A stretch of 44,702 nucleotides of DNA from an uncultured Alphaproteobacteria bacterium (GCA_902826245.1 CADEEA010000022.1:1-44702), one strand, 5' to 3'; counted from the first letter of the stretch, positions 1 to 7,413 are shown. Made by a program: numbers and translations. The notes: generated by a model not told the origin, from the letters alone.

Positions 1-300
1 ATTCAGCGCGGCATCAAGCACGGCGTGCGCAAGATCAATATCGACACCGACAACCGCATGGCCATCACCGGCGCCATCCGCAAAGCGTTTGCGGAACACC
101 CGAAAGAGTTCGACCCACGCTTTTACCTAAAGCCCGCCAAGGAAGCGATGCGCAAGGTCTGCGCCCAGCGCTTCGAGGAGTTCAACGCCAACGGTTGGGC
201 CAGCAAGATCAAGCCGCTGCCGCTCAGCGCCATGGCGAGGCGCTACGCCAAGGGAGAGCTTACGCCACAGATCGACGCGTCGCGGTTGGCGGCGGAGTAG
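1..300 (+). CDS. fba: Class II fructose-bisphosphate aldolase, C-terminal part (5' end outside window)
   Basis: The first 99 codons are open from base 1, so this is the 3' end of a gene that starts upstream. The product would cleave or form fructose-1,6-bisphosphate (glycolysis, gluconeogenesis or Calvin cycle) in the cytoplasm. The visible part begins IQRGIKHGVRKINIDTDNRM; the GVRKINIDTD segment is the substrate/phosphate-binding region typical of the zinc-dependent class II, Calvin-cycle-type enzymes. The following RFYLKPAKEAM and the tail with AMARRYAKGEL also fit that family. A GTG at position 25 lies inside the conserved motif and is not the start. The N-terminal zinc-ligand region is not visible. 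Confidence 0.9.
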   Translation: MQRGIKHGVRKINIDTDNRMAITGAIRKAFAEHPKEFDPRFYLKPAKEAMRKVCAQRFEEFNANGWASKIKPLPLSAMARRYAKGELTPQIDASRLAAE

Positions 301-399
301 GCGTCGCTAACCCGAAATAGCGATGAGCGCCCCGAGCAGATCGACGACCGCCCGCGCGCGTCAGAAGGCGAAGTGTTAGGCTGCCGCGCGAGGTGCGCT

Positions 400-813
400 A
401 TGCGGCATTGGATCACGATAGGTTTGTTCCTGCTTTTCCTAGCCGGCTACGGCATGCAGAAATACGCCGCAGCCGCACCGCCGACGTTTGTCCCAGATTA
501 CCTGCGCGTCGTTCTATTGATCGTGTTTATCACAGCGGTCTTGCCCTTCGCTGCGATGTGGCTGGCGGGCGGGCTGGTGAGACCGTTTCCGTTATTTGTG
601 TTATTCACGATCATTGGCGCGATCGGGTGTTCGGCGCTGGCGTTCGCGGCTTTTTGGTACTTCACGGTGTCGCACTTTCCCAATGCGCCACCCCTCATGG
701 CGCTCGTGCCCCGGGGAATCGCGCCCGGCGTGTTCATCGCTGCGATCCTGATCTTGAACCGGTGGCTTTCGCAGCGCAGCGCCGACGTTCGAATCGCGAC
801 CGTGTCCCCATGA
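400..813 (+). CDS. Small integral membrane protein, unknown function
   Basis: About 137 residues, with four hydrophobic segments: one near residues 5-18, then the stretches containing LRVVLLIVFITAVLPF, FPLFVLFTIIGAIGCSALAF and APGVFIAAILILNRWL. I chose the ATG at 400 (MRHWITIG) over the in-frame GTG at 373 because the first membrane helix then starts at the N terminus. The stop codon overlaps the start of the next gene (ATGA, 810-813), so the two are probably translated together. I do not recognise the family. An inner-membrane location is inferred from hydrophobicity only. Confidence 0.6.
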   Translation: MRHWITIGLFLLFLAGYGMQKYAAAAPPTFVPDYLRVVLLIVFITAVLPFAAMWLAGGLVRPFPLFVLFTIIGAIGCSALAFAAFWYFTVSHFPNAPPLMALVPRGIAPGVFIAAILILNRWLSQRSADVRIATVSP

Positions 814-2087
814 AAGTGCTGATCGAGCGCTGGCGCCTTCTTGCGGTTGCCGCGCTTGCCGTATCGTCGGCGGCTTGCTCAGGAACACCCCCAACGCCCC
901 CCGTAGCGGCGCGCGCACGTGCGGAGGGTCTTTCCGACCGCATGGAAGCGCGCCTGGAGGCGCTGCACGATGATCTGATCGCCTTTCGGCGCGATCTGCA
1001 CCGCCACCCGGAAACCTCAGGCAACGAGGCGCGCACCGCCGCTCGGGTTGCAGATAGGCTTGAGCTGCTAGGCTTTGAGGTCCGTCGCAATGTCGGTGGC
1101 CATGGCGTGGTCGCCATCCTCCGCGGCAGGCGGCCGGGGCGCACGGTCGCGTTTCGCGCCGACATGGACGCTGTGGGCTCCGATGCTCCCGATCCGGTCG
1201 ATTTTGACTCCGAGAATACTGGCGTTCGCCACATTTGCGGACACGACATTCACACGACCATAGGCCTAGCGCTTGGCGAGGTGTTCGCGGCGATACGTGA
1301 AGATCTCCCGGGCACGGTCGTTCTGGTCTTTCAGCCCGCCGAGGAAAATGTCACCGGCGCCCGATTGATGGTTCAAGCTGGTGCGCTCGACAACCCGAGA
1401 CCAGACGCGATATTCGCGTACCACACAGCGCCCTATGAGGTTGGGAAGATTGCCTTCTCCGAATCTACTCTGATGTCCGCGCGCGATCGCGTCACAGCGA
1501 GCGTGTCTGGCCCAGGCGCGCGCGGGGCGGCTGATGCGCTTCGCGATCGCATGCTCGCATTGCGCACCATTGAGTCCCCTGCCGCGCTGCAACCAATCGG
1601 TGCTGATTTCCTTTGGGGCGAGGCCCAGATCGACCGTGGCGAGGGCGACGCTTGGATCGTGCGCGGCAATTTCAGCCTCGCTACCGATGCAACGAGGCAG
1701 CGCCTGCGCGATGGCGTCAGTCAGGCGATCGCCGACCTCGCGCGATCAACGCCGACGGCGCATGTCGAGATCGACTATACTGCTCGATTTGCGCCGGGCG
1801 TCACCAACCACACCGAAATCACCCGCGCGGCCCAGGCGAGCATCCGAGCCGCCCTTGGGGACGACGCGCTCGTGCAAGTACGCGGCGTATCGCCTGCTTT
1901 CAGCGAAGATTTCGGCCGCATGCAGGACATTGTTCCCGGCGCCATGTTCTTTCTGGGCGTCAGCAACGCAACCCGCAATTGGGTTGGCCTGCCGCATTCG
2001 CCGGACTATGTCGCCGATGAGGAAGCGATCGCCATCGGATCGAGAGCCATGGCGAGGATCATGCTCGACCACATGTGGGCGCCGTGA
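810..2087 (+). CDS. M20 family amidohydrolase/peptidase, predicted lipoprotein
   Basis: 425 residues. It starts MKVLIERWRLLAV and carries a lipobox (SAAC, Cys23), so it is probably anchored in the outer membrane or periplasmic face. The M20D amidohydrolase signature follows: RRDLHRHPE (about 61-68), FRADMDA (116-121), and HICGHDIHT (141-149) with Cys143 and His145 as expected metal ligands. FQPAEEN (175-180) holds the catalytic glutamate, and LPHSPDY near the C terminus holds a late histidine. The family hydrolyses N-acyl amino acids, hippurate-like compounds or IAA conjugates; the substrate here cannot be told. The start overlaps the preceding membrane-protein gene by 4 bases. The long open frame upstream (from 393) is an artefact of the other gene. 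Confidence 0.85.
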   Translation: MKVLIERWRLLAVAALAVSSAACSGTPPTPPVAARARAEGLSDRMEARLEALHDDLIAFRRDLHRHPETSGNEARTAARVADRLELLGFEVRRNVGGHGVVAILRGRRPGRTVAFRADMDAVGSDAPDPVDFDSENTGVRHICGHDIHTTIGLALGEVFAAIREDLPGTVVLVFQPAEENVTGARLMVQAGALDNPRPDAIFAYHTAPYEVGKIAFSESTLMSARDRVTASVSGPGARGAADALRDRMLALRTIESPAALQPIGADFLWGEAQIDRGEGDAWIVRGNFSLATDATRQRLRDGVSQAIADLARSTPTAHVEIDYTARFAPGVTNHTEITRAAQASIRAALGDDALVQVRGVSPAFSEDFGRMQDIVPGAMFFLGVSNATRNWVGLPHSPDYVADEEAIAIGSRAMARIMLDHMWAP

Positions 2088-2090
2088 TCT

Positions 2091-2381
2091 TGCGCGGAGC
2101 GCGAGTGAACACCCAGAGATAGCGCCCGCTCGGCTCGCCACGATGCGCCGGGAACAATCCTCGGCGCGCTCGAGCACCCGATAATCGCCCCAGAACGGGG
2201 CGAAGTAGCTCACTTTGAGCTTGCCCTCATCGCCCGCCCCACCCCGGCGGGCGCGGCCTACGGGGGCGGCACGCTTAGCGGACGGAGCGACCTGCACTCG
2301 CGTGACACTGATCCATTGATCTGGTGCGATGCCGAGTCTAATGAGACCAGACGCTTTCGCGCGAGTCGGAGTGCGGATTCG
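2091..2381 (-). pseudogene. Decayed lipocalin (Blc-like) gene remnant
   Basis: The 397-base stretch 2088-2484 has no intact gene but holds pieces of a bacterial lipocalin on the minus strand. One frame (about 2226 down to 2165) reads GKLKVSYFAPFWGDYRVL, matching the Blc-type block around LKVSFFGPFYGGY. A second frame (about 2139 down to 2097) reads GEPSGRYLWVFTRAP, matching the next block around DYLWILSRTP. The frames differ, so at least one indel lies near 2140-2165. Upstream, RIRTPTRAK and WISVTRVQV weakly resemble the N-terminal EIARTPNR and ISVTN blocks. The C terminus is cut off by the 3' end of the convergent M20 gene. Family match is from memory of the motif. Confidence 0.62.
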
Positions 2382-2484
2382 GAGCGTGACCGGCGGCCGA
2401 CGTCTTCATTTCCTACATTCTGCGCCGCAACCGAGATGTGCATGCACCAGAATACTGCGCCGCTGCGGTCTCCTTACGCGCCAT

Positions 2485-3264
2485 TCACTTCCCCCTCGCG
2501 CTGAGAATATCCAGCGCGTCACAGAAAAAGCTAGGCGCGTTGCCGGCTTTGCAGGCCATGTCGCCCATGGTGAAAACGAAGATGACGATGGCGACCAGCG
2601 GGAAGACGATACCGATGGCCTGAGTGATGAACATCGAAAGCGAGAACGGTCGGCGTTCTCGACGCGTGCGCGGCGCAGCGCTCACCGCTTCTGCGTCTTC
2701 ATCGCCGTCGCCGCCAATATGCAGGCTTCCGCCCGGAGGAACGCGAACCTGGTGCGGCGCCCCGCCGCCGCCGACATGGATGTTGACATTCTCCATAGTC
2801 ACGCCCTGCAGCTTAATGCCCGGCGCCTCGAAATGGGTGGGGCGCGGCGCTTGCGGCACGGGCTCGCTACGCACGATCGCCTGCACGACGCCTACGAAGT
2901 GCTGAAAGCGCGGGTCTTCCGCGCCACCGCTCCATGCCGCGAGATCGGCGTATTGCACTTCGCCGAAGCCGAGCGGCGGGGAAACCAGATCAAGCCGCAC
3001 AGGCGCCAGCACCTTGCGCGCAAGCCCGTGCGTGGCCTCCTCCATCACCCATGCGCCTTGCTCTGGATCGATACTGTCTTGCGTCCACACCGCGACTACA
3101 CATTTCGCCGCGGCGAGCTGCTTGGCGATCTCCGCGCGCCACGAAGTCGAAGGCTGGATCGCCTCGTCCCACCACACATCAAGGCTGGCCGCGCGCAGAT
3201 GCGCCACCAACGGCCGCACGCGGTCAGCGTCGGTTTTTTTATAGGAGATGAAAACGTCGGGCAT
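2485..3264 (-). CDS. TIR-domain protein with C-terminal membrane anchor
   Basis: 259 residues. The N-terminal ~130 form a TIR domain: DVFISYKKTDADRV (3-16), LDVWWDE (28-34), SWRAEI (41-46) and VVAVWT (56-61). Glu45 in SWRAEI sits where bacterial TIR NADases carry their catalytic glutamate. A Gly/Pro-rich linker (about 140-205) leads to one hydrophobic helix (about 211-232, ITQAIGIVFPLVAIVIFVF) and a short Cys-containing tail. TIR domains either hydrolyse NAD+ or act as signalling adaptors; which applies here is not visible. It lies 72 bases downstream of parE on the same strand, so one transcript with parDE is possible. An AAGGA ribosome-binding site precedes the ATG. Confidence 0.85.
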   Translation of the reverse strand: MPDVFISYKKTDADRVRPLVAHLRAASLDVWWDEAIQPSTSWRAEIAKQLAAAKCVVAVWTQDSIDPEQGAWVMEEATHGLARKVLAPVRLDLVSPPLGFGEVQYADLAAWSGGAEDPRFQHFVGVVQAIVRSEPVPQAPRPTHFEAPGIKLQGVTMENVNIHVGGGGAPHQVRVPPGGSLHIGGDGDEDAEAVSAAPRTRRERRPFSLSMFITQAIGIVFPLVAIVIFVFTMGDMACKAGNAPSFFCDALDILSARGK

Positions 3265-3336
3265 GGAGCGATCCTTTCCCCTGGCCTCAGGAACTTGGCA
3301 TGATCGGCGCAGGCGGTGAAGGGCTGGCGCATGCCG

Positions 3337-3636
3337 TCACACTTTTATGAGATGCCGCTTTGGGTCCATGCGCCCGTGCAACACGGCCACGACCAGGAAT
3401 TCGTCACTCTCGACCACGCCATACGCAAGATGCGACGCAACCTTGCGCGCCAAGACGCCGTCGCCAAGCTCCGGGCGCGGCCGGAGCAAAGCTGGGGATT
3501 TGATGGCTTGGGCCAGGGCCTCGTTGATCTCCGCGAGGTACGCATTCGCACGGGCGTTGCCCCACCGCTCGCGTGAATATCGCCAAATCTCTTGCAGCTG
3601 GCGATCGGCCGCCTCGGTGAGGCGATAACCCTTCAC
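3337..3636 (-). CDS. parE: ParE-type toxin of the RelE/ParE superfamily
   Basis: 99 residues, normal for ParE. It starts with GTG, overlapping the antitoxin stop (GTGA, 3633-3636), the usual coupling for this operon. Family features are YRLTEAADRQLQEIWRYS at the N terminus, the central SPALLRPRPELG, RKVASHLAYGVV, and the C-terminal VVAVLHGRMDP, where ParE proteins typically read 'I..vlH..mD'. ParE family toxins poison DNA gyrase. Some RelE-like relatives cut mRNA at the ribosome, so the target is inferred from the ParD partner. Confidence 0.88.
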   Translation of the reverse strand: MKGYRLTEAADRQLQEIWRYSRERWGNARANAYLAEINEALAQAIKSPALLRPRPELGDGVLARKVASHLAYGVVESDEFLVVAVLHGRMDPKRHLIKV

Positions 3637-3881
3637 TCAGCCGCCGCTCGCGCGGCGGCGTCCATGACCCCGCCAGAAGCAAAGCGGCCGGCGGCGACAT
3701 CGGCAAGACCCGGCGCGAGCGCGGCGCGAAGCGCATCCAATTTGCCTGCCTCAACGGCTTCGCGAAGCTCCGAAAGCCGGCGCACAGCGTCACGGATCAC
3801 TTCGGTCTCGTCGGCATAACGGCCGGCGGCGACTTCATCGCGGACGAAGGCTTGAAGATCGGGGGTAAGGGTGGCGGACAT
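3633..3881 (-). CDS. parD: ParD-type antitoxin (ribbon-helix-helix)
   Basis: 82 residues from the ATG at 3881: MSATLTPDLQAFVRDEVAAG, then RYADETEVIRDAVRRLSE, the classic ParD/CopG ribbon-helix-helix N terminus. A longer frame opens further upstream (to 3986), but its first 35 residues are unlike ParD. The C-terminal part from residue 41 is the toxin-neutralising region. It is first in the operon, as expected for the antitoxin, and members of this family repress their own promoter. An inverted repeat TGTTAAG/CTTAACA lies 30-76 bases upstream. Confidence 0.88.
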   Translation of the reverse strand: MSATLTPDLQAFVRDEVAAGRYADETEVIRDAVRRLSELREAVEAGKLDALRAALAPGLADVAAGRFASGGVMDAAARAAAE

Positions 3882-3910
3882 TCTTGAACGATAGCATCGG
3901 GGCGACGCTT

Positions 3911-3957
3911 TGTTAAGATCGACTATTCGACCGTGAGCTTCAACACAATCCTTAACA
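3911..3957. promoter_or_regulatory. Inverted repeat upstream of parD, possible operator
   Basis: TGTTAAG (3911-3917) and CTTAACA (3951-3957) are perfect inverted 7-mers. They lie in the only AT-richer stretch between the RraB-like gene and parD. ParD proteins autoregulate through palindromic operators, so this is a candidate site. The 33-base spacing is long for a single ribbon-helix-helix site. Confidence 0.3.
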
Positions 3958-3993
3958 TCCCCGAGCAGCGTTACTCGCGAAAGCATAGCCCAC

Positions 3994-4332
3994 TCATTGC
4001 ATGGCCCTTAAGACGGCGCACTCCCAACCGTCAAACTCCACTCCCGCTGCCTCAGCTGCTTCCTGTGCCCATTCAAGTATTGGTGCCAGCGCAACTGGAT
4101 CAACGTGAATCTGGCCTTGCAAAATCAGGCCGCTTTCGTCGCCGCCCGCAGGCGAAAGGCCCAATTGGGCTGCCGAGTGAAGAACCGCGTCAAAGTCCGC
4201 CGCGGAATGCGCCGCGCCTCTGCGCCTATAGAAGAAAAGCAGCGTGTGACGCGCCTGAGTGAGAGGGTCACCCTTTTCCTGGAGGCGATCCAGGACTGCC
4301 CAATCCCTTGCGCTGAGCTCGACTGATCGCAA
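3994..4332 (-). CDS. RraB-like protein (regulator of RNase E activity family)
   Basis: 112 residues. The central FYRRRGAAHSAADFDAVLHS and the C-terminal VDPVALAPILEWAQEAAEAA followed by VEFDGWE resemble the RraB (RNase E inhibitor) fold, where an acidic protein ends in 'vD...i..l...Ae.....YDGW'. E. coli RraB binds RNase E and lowers mRNA decay; whether this protein does so is inference. The only plausible start is a TTG (4330-4332) directly after the pntB stop (4333-4335), so translation probably depends on ribosomes finishing pntB. It is the last gene of the pnt operon. Confidence 0.6.
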   Translation of the reverse strand: MRSVELSARDWAVLDRLQEKGDPLTQARHTLLFFYRRRGAAHSAADFDAVLHSAAQLGLSPAGGDESGLILQGQIHVDPVALAPILEWAQEAAEAAGVEFDGWECAVLRAMQ

Positions 4333-5739
4333 TCAAAGCCCCTTCACAATCTCATCCGTCATCTTCTTCGCATCCCCGAACAGCATCATCGTGTTGTCGC
4401 GGAAGAAGAGCTCATTCTCCACGCCTGCATAGCCGCTGCCCATGCCGCGTTTGATGAACAGTACGGTTTTTGCTTTCTCCACGTCCAGGATCGGCATGCC
4501 GTAGATGGGGCTCTTGGGATCGGTTTTCGCCGACGGATTAGTCACGTCGTTGGCGCCGATGACGTAGGCTACGTCGCATTGGGAAAATTCGTTGTTGATG
4601 TCTTCGAGTTCGAACACTTCGTCGTAGGGCACATTGGCTTCCGCCAGCAGCACGTTCATGTGCCCGGGCATGCGGCCCGCCACCGGATGGATGGCGTATT
4701 TCACATCGACGCCTTCCTTCTTCAGCATGTCCGCCAGTTCACGCACGCTGTGCTGGGCCTGCGCCACGGCCATGCCGTAGCCCGGCACGATGATCACTTT
4801 GGACGCATTCTTCATGATGAAAGCCGCATCGTCGGCGCTGCCTTGCTTGACCGGCCGCGTCTCCTTGCCAGCGGCTACCGCCGCGCCGTCGGCCGTGCCA
4901 AAACCCCCGAGGATCACCGAGATAAAACTCCGGTTCATGCCCTTGCACATGATGTAGCTAAGGATCGCGCCCGAGGAGCCCACCAGCGCCCCGGTGATGA
5001 TCAGCGCCACGTTTTCCAGCGTGAAGCCAAGTGCGGCCGCCGCCCATCCCGAATAGGAATTGAGCATGGAGACGACCACCGGCATGTCCGCGCCGCCGAT
5101 TGGGATGATCAGCAGCACGCCGATCAGCAGCGACAAGCCTGCGATCGCCCAGAAATGCCAGTCGGTGCGCCCGCCGTCGGCGACCATCATGAAAATCAGG
5201 ACCACGATCGCGGCCGCTATGACGATGTTGATCGTGTGCCGGTTCGGCAGCATGATCGGCGCGCCGCTCATATTGCCGTTGAGTTTCGCGAACGCGATCA
5301 CCGAGCCGGTAAAGGTCACCGCGCCGATGGCCGCGCCCAAGGAAAGCTCGATCAAGGACTGCATCTTGATGGCGTCGCCGTCGGCGATGTGAAAGCTAAC
5401 CGGCGCGTAAAACGCAGCCGCCGCCACCGCCACCGCGGCAAGGCCCACGAGCGAGTGGAACGCCGCCACCAATTGCGGCATCTCCGTCATCTTGATTGCG
5501 CGCGCAATGTAAGCGCCGGCGCCGCCGCCAAGGGCCACCCCGCCGAGGATCAGCAGCAAGGTGGTTTGGTCGAGCTGATCCCATTTGAGCGCGAGCGTCA
5601 CGCTCACCGCCACACCCATGCCGATCATGCCGTAAATGTTGCCCTGGCGGCTGGTCTCTGGACTCGACAGCCCGCGCAGCGCCAGAATGAAAAGCACCCC
5701 GGAGACGAGGTACAAAAGTGTTGCGAGTTCGGAATTCAT
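4333..5739 (-). CDS. pntB: NAD(P) transhydrogenase subunit beta
   Basis: 468 residues, the expected length. The enzyme couples proton entry across the inner membrane to hydride transfer from NADH to NADP+. The N-terminal ~270 residues hold about nine membrane helices, starting LATLLYLVSGVLFILALRGL. The C-terminal NADP(H)-binding domain III shows VIIVPGYGMAVAQAQHSVRE, with the GYGMAVAQAQ dinucleotide loop, then HPVAGRMPGHMNVLLAEA and YVIGANDVTNP. It follows a colicin-immunity-like gene (13-base gap) and not pntA2, which is unusual. Confidence 0.97.
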   Translation of the reverse strand: MNSELATLLYLVSGVLFILALRGLSSPETSRQGNIYGMIGMGVAVSVTLALKWDQLDQTTLLLILGGVALGGGAGAYIARAIKMTEMPQLVAAFHSLVGLAAVAVAAAAFYAPVSFHIADGDAIKMQSLIELSLGAAIGAVTFTGSVIAFAKLNGNMSGAPIMLPNRHTINIVIAAAIVVLIFMMVADGGRTDWHFWAIAGLSLLIGVLLIIPIGGADMPVVVSMLNSYSGWAAAALGFTLENVALIITGALVGSSGAILSYIMCKGMNRSFISVILGGFGTADGAAVAAGKETRPVKQGSADDAAFIMKNASKVIIVPGYGMAVAQAQHSVRELADMLKKEGVDVKYAIHPVAGRMPGHMNVLLAEANVPYDEVFELEDINNEFSQCDVAYVIGANDVTNPSAKTDPKSPIYGMPILDVEKAKTVLFIKRGMGSGYAGVENELFFRDNTMMLFGDAKKMTDEIVKGL

Positions 5740-5752
5740 GTTCAGCCCTAAT

Positions 5753-6364
5753 TCAACCTCGCCGCCGCCAGCGCGACCAACCCGAAAGCATCGTCAAAAC
5801 CGGCGCAGCGAAAAATACCAAGGCAGCCACCCAGGCGGGCCAATGCCAAACTTCCGTCGCCCCGAGAAACGCGAGCACGTTGCCCACAAACGGCACGAAA
5901 GCCAGAAAGAAACCGACGAACGCCGCCGGCCATGTCGGCCACCCGGTTGTCTCGCGAATCCAGTCGCTCACAAACGTGATCTGCACAACGCACAGCGCCA
6001 CCCAGGCGAGCGCGATCAAACAGCCCATCCCGAGGACACGCTGCGCGTTAATTCGGAAGCGTCGCATTTCCTCGCGCGCACGGGTGCGGTCGAATGTCTG
6101 GGGACCGACCCGGGGTTCCTCGCGCAGCCGCACGAGCGCGCGCTGGCAAGCCTGGCGCAATTCGTCATCGTTGACCGCGCCCTCCTCGCGCGCTTCATTG
6201 ACGCGCGCCTCGAACGCCTCCACGGCGACTTGGAGATCTACTATCGCGCGCGGCAGCGGCGCACCCGCCGTCCAGCCTTCGATGAAGCGGCGCATAAACG
6301 CTTCGGCGGAGAGGCGGCCATCAAGATAAGCCTCAAGAAGCGCGCGCCATTCGGCGGCAGTCAC
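5753..6364 (-). CDS. Membrane protein with N-terminal colicin-immunity-like domain, between pntA2 and pntB
   Basis: 203 residues. The first ~85 are helical and charged: WRALLEAYLDGRLSAEAFMR near the start, then DDELRQACQRAL. This pattern resembles the 'bacterial self-protective colicin-like immunity' domain. The C-terminal half has a membrane helix (GMGCLIALAWVALCVVQITF) and two further ones (AFVGFFLAFVPFVGNVLAFL and WVAALVFFAAPVLTM). I do not know a family with this combination, so the domain call is tentative. The position between transhydrogenase subunits suggests co-expression with them, not necessarily a shared function. Confidence 0.6.
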   Translation of the reverse strand: MTAAEWRALLEAYLDGRLSAEAFMRRFIEGWTAGAPLPRAIVDLQVAVEAFEARVNEAREEGAVNDDELRQACQRALVRLREEPRVGPQTFDRTRAREEMRRFRINAQRVLGMGCLIALAWVALCVVQITFVSDWIRETTGWPTWPAAFVGFFLAFVPFVGNVLAFLGATEVWHWPAWVAALVFFAAPVLTMLSGWSRWRRRG

Positions 6365-6368
6365 TTCC

Positions 6369-6409
6369 CCCTCTCCCTTGCGGAGAGGGTGGACAGAGCG
6401 AGCTCGCTC
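6369..6409 (-). repeat. Two adjacent palindromes between pntA2 and the next gene (REP-like)
   Basis: CCCTCTCC (6369-6376) pairs with GGAGAGGG (6382-6389) around a 5-base loop. Next to it is the perfect 14-bp palindrome GAGCGAGCTCGCTC (6396-6409), which runs into the pntA2 stop codon (6408-6410). Together they fill the 43-base gap. There is no U-run, so this is not a standard terminator. Such elements often protect upstream mRNA from 3' decay, which is an inference here. Confidence 0.6.
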
Positions 6410-6710
6410 ACCGTTTTTCTTTCTTCTTGTACATCGCCAGCATACGCTGGGTAACCAGGAAGCCGCCGAAAATATTTACGCTGGCGAGCGCCACCGCTAA
6501 CGCTCCGGCGGCCTTCGCGGTCCAGCCACCGGCCAGTTCGGCGCTTGCCGCAGCCGCGATTAGCGCACCGACAATGATCACCGAGGAGATCGCGTTGGTG
6601 ACCGCCATCAGCGGCGTATGCAGCGCCGGCGTCACCGACCACACCACGTAATAGCCAACGAAAATCGCCAGCACGAAAATCGCAAGGTAAAAGACAAACG
6701 GATCGGTCAT
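6408..6710 (-). CDS. pntA2: NAD(P) transhydrogenase subunit alpha part 2 (membrane part)
   Basis: 100 residues from the ATG at 6710 (MTDPFVFYLAIFVLAIFVGY). This is the membrane segment of the alpha subunit, split off as a separate gene in many alphaproteobacteria. The hallmark YYVVWSVTPALHTPLMAVTN follows the first helix. Two more helices (ISSVIIVGALIAAAA and AGALAVALASVNIFGGF) and the basic end QRMLAMYKKKEKR complete the family pattern. An upstream extension in the same frame (to 6785) is unrelated to the family. It starts 2 bases after the stop of the preceding secreted-protein gene. Confidence 0.95.
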   Translation of the reverse strand: MTDPFVFYLAIFVLAIFVGYYVVWSVTPALHTPLMAVTNAISSVIIVGALIAAAASAELAGGWTAKAAGALAVALASVNIFGGFLVTQRMLAMYKKKEKR

Positions 6711-6712
6711 GT

Positions 6713-7054
6713 CTATTGGGTTCCGTAACGCGTGCGGCAGCGATTGGCCGCCTCTTCCTGCTCGGCACGGGGCCGTTCCGCCCAAAACGAGCGCGCGGCG
6801 CTCGCGGCGTAGCGGCCCGTCATGCCCTCGACGCCCGGTTCACGATTGAGCGCCTCCAATATCTCGTCGAGCACAACCGCCCACGCACCGCCGCCGACAT
6901 GCTGGCGGCTCATCACATCGAGGTTCACAAATGCCGCCACCGCTCCAGCGCAATTCGACAAATCCTGCGCTTGGCTCGCCTCGGGAGATTGCGCGTGGGC
7001 GGGGGCCGCCAAAACCGCCACGGCCATCGCTATTCCGGTATAACGCTTCATCAT
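6713..7054 (-). CDS. Predicted periplasmic protein, unknown, inside the pnt operon
   Basis: 113 residues (or 112 from the second ATG at 7051). A Sec signal peptide is clear: KRYTGIAMAVAVLAAPAHAQ, with cleavage expected after AHA. The mature ~90 residues contain two cysteines (in LSNCAGAVAAF and ANRCRTRYG), which could form a disulphide. No family is recognised. It sits between the NTF2-like gene (8-base gap) and pntA2 (2-base gap), so it is almost certainly co-transcribed with the transhydrogenase. Confidence 0.65.
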   Translation of the reverse strand: MMKRYTGIAMAVAVLAAPAHAQSPEASQAQDLSNCAGAVAAFVNLDVMSRQHVGGGAWAVVLDEILEALNREPGVEGMTGRYAASAARSFWAERPRAEQEEAANRCRTRYGTQ

Positions 7055-7062
7055 CGGCTTTC

Positions 7063-7413
7063 TTACTCCGTCGAGTATGTGGCGTCAGCGCGGATCACCA
7101 AGCCTAACATATCGAGCTGATGAGTTTCCGCCGCGCGTTCGCCGCGATGGTTGCGGTAGATTAAAGTGTGCCCGCGCGCGCCGACGCAGAGCGCCTCGGG
7201 CGTGAAGGTCAGCTGTGGTGCGCGCTCAAGCGCCTTCTCGAAATAGGCGCGCAACAGCGGCTTGCCGTGGATGACGCCATCGGGCGAGAAACCGAGCGCG
7301 GCGATATAGGGCGAAGAGAACTCAATCCCCTCGGCGTACAACGCCAGGATGGCTTCAAGGTCGCGCTTGTTCCAAGCCTCGTAATAGCGACGGGCGAAAT
7401 CGGCGTCGTTCAT
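7063..7413 (-). CDS. SnoaL/NTF2-like fold protein, inside the pnt operon
   Basis: 116 residues. The start FARRYYEAWNKRDLEAILAL followed by YAEGIEFSSP is the standard SnoaL-like/NTF2 opening (helices followed by 'd.v.f..p'). Then come HGKPLLRAYFEKALER and the late strands LTFTPEALCV and HTLIYRNHRG. Such small cone-shaped proteins are enzymes (isomerases, cyclases) or ligand binders; the activity cannot be assigned. Its ATG overlaps the pntA1 stop (ATGA, 7410-7413), so it is translationally coupled to pntA1. Confidence 0.8.
   Translation of the reverse strand: MNDADFARRYYEAWNKRDLEAILALYAEGIEFSSPYIAALGFSPDGVIHGKPLLRAYFEKALERAPQLTFTPEALCVGARGHTLIYRNHRGERAAETHQLDMLGLVIRADATYSTE

Noticed and set aside
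1746..2297. 183-codon minus-strand frame across the M20 3' end
   Set aside because: Only its first ~45 codons carry meaning (lipocalin remnant); the rest is antisense to the M20 gene.
4579..5751. Long open frame (390 codons) antisense to pntB
   Set aside because: It mirrors the codon bias of pntB, is rich in His/Arg/Asp as expected for an antisense shadow, and has no recognisable motif.
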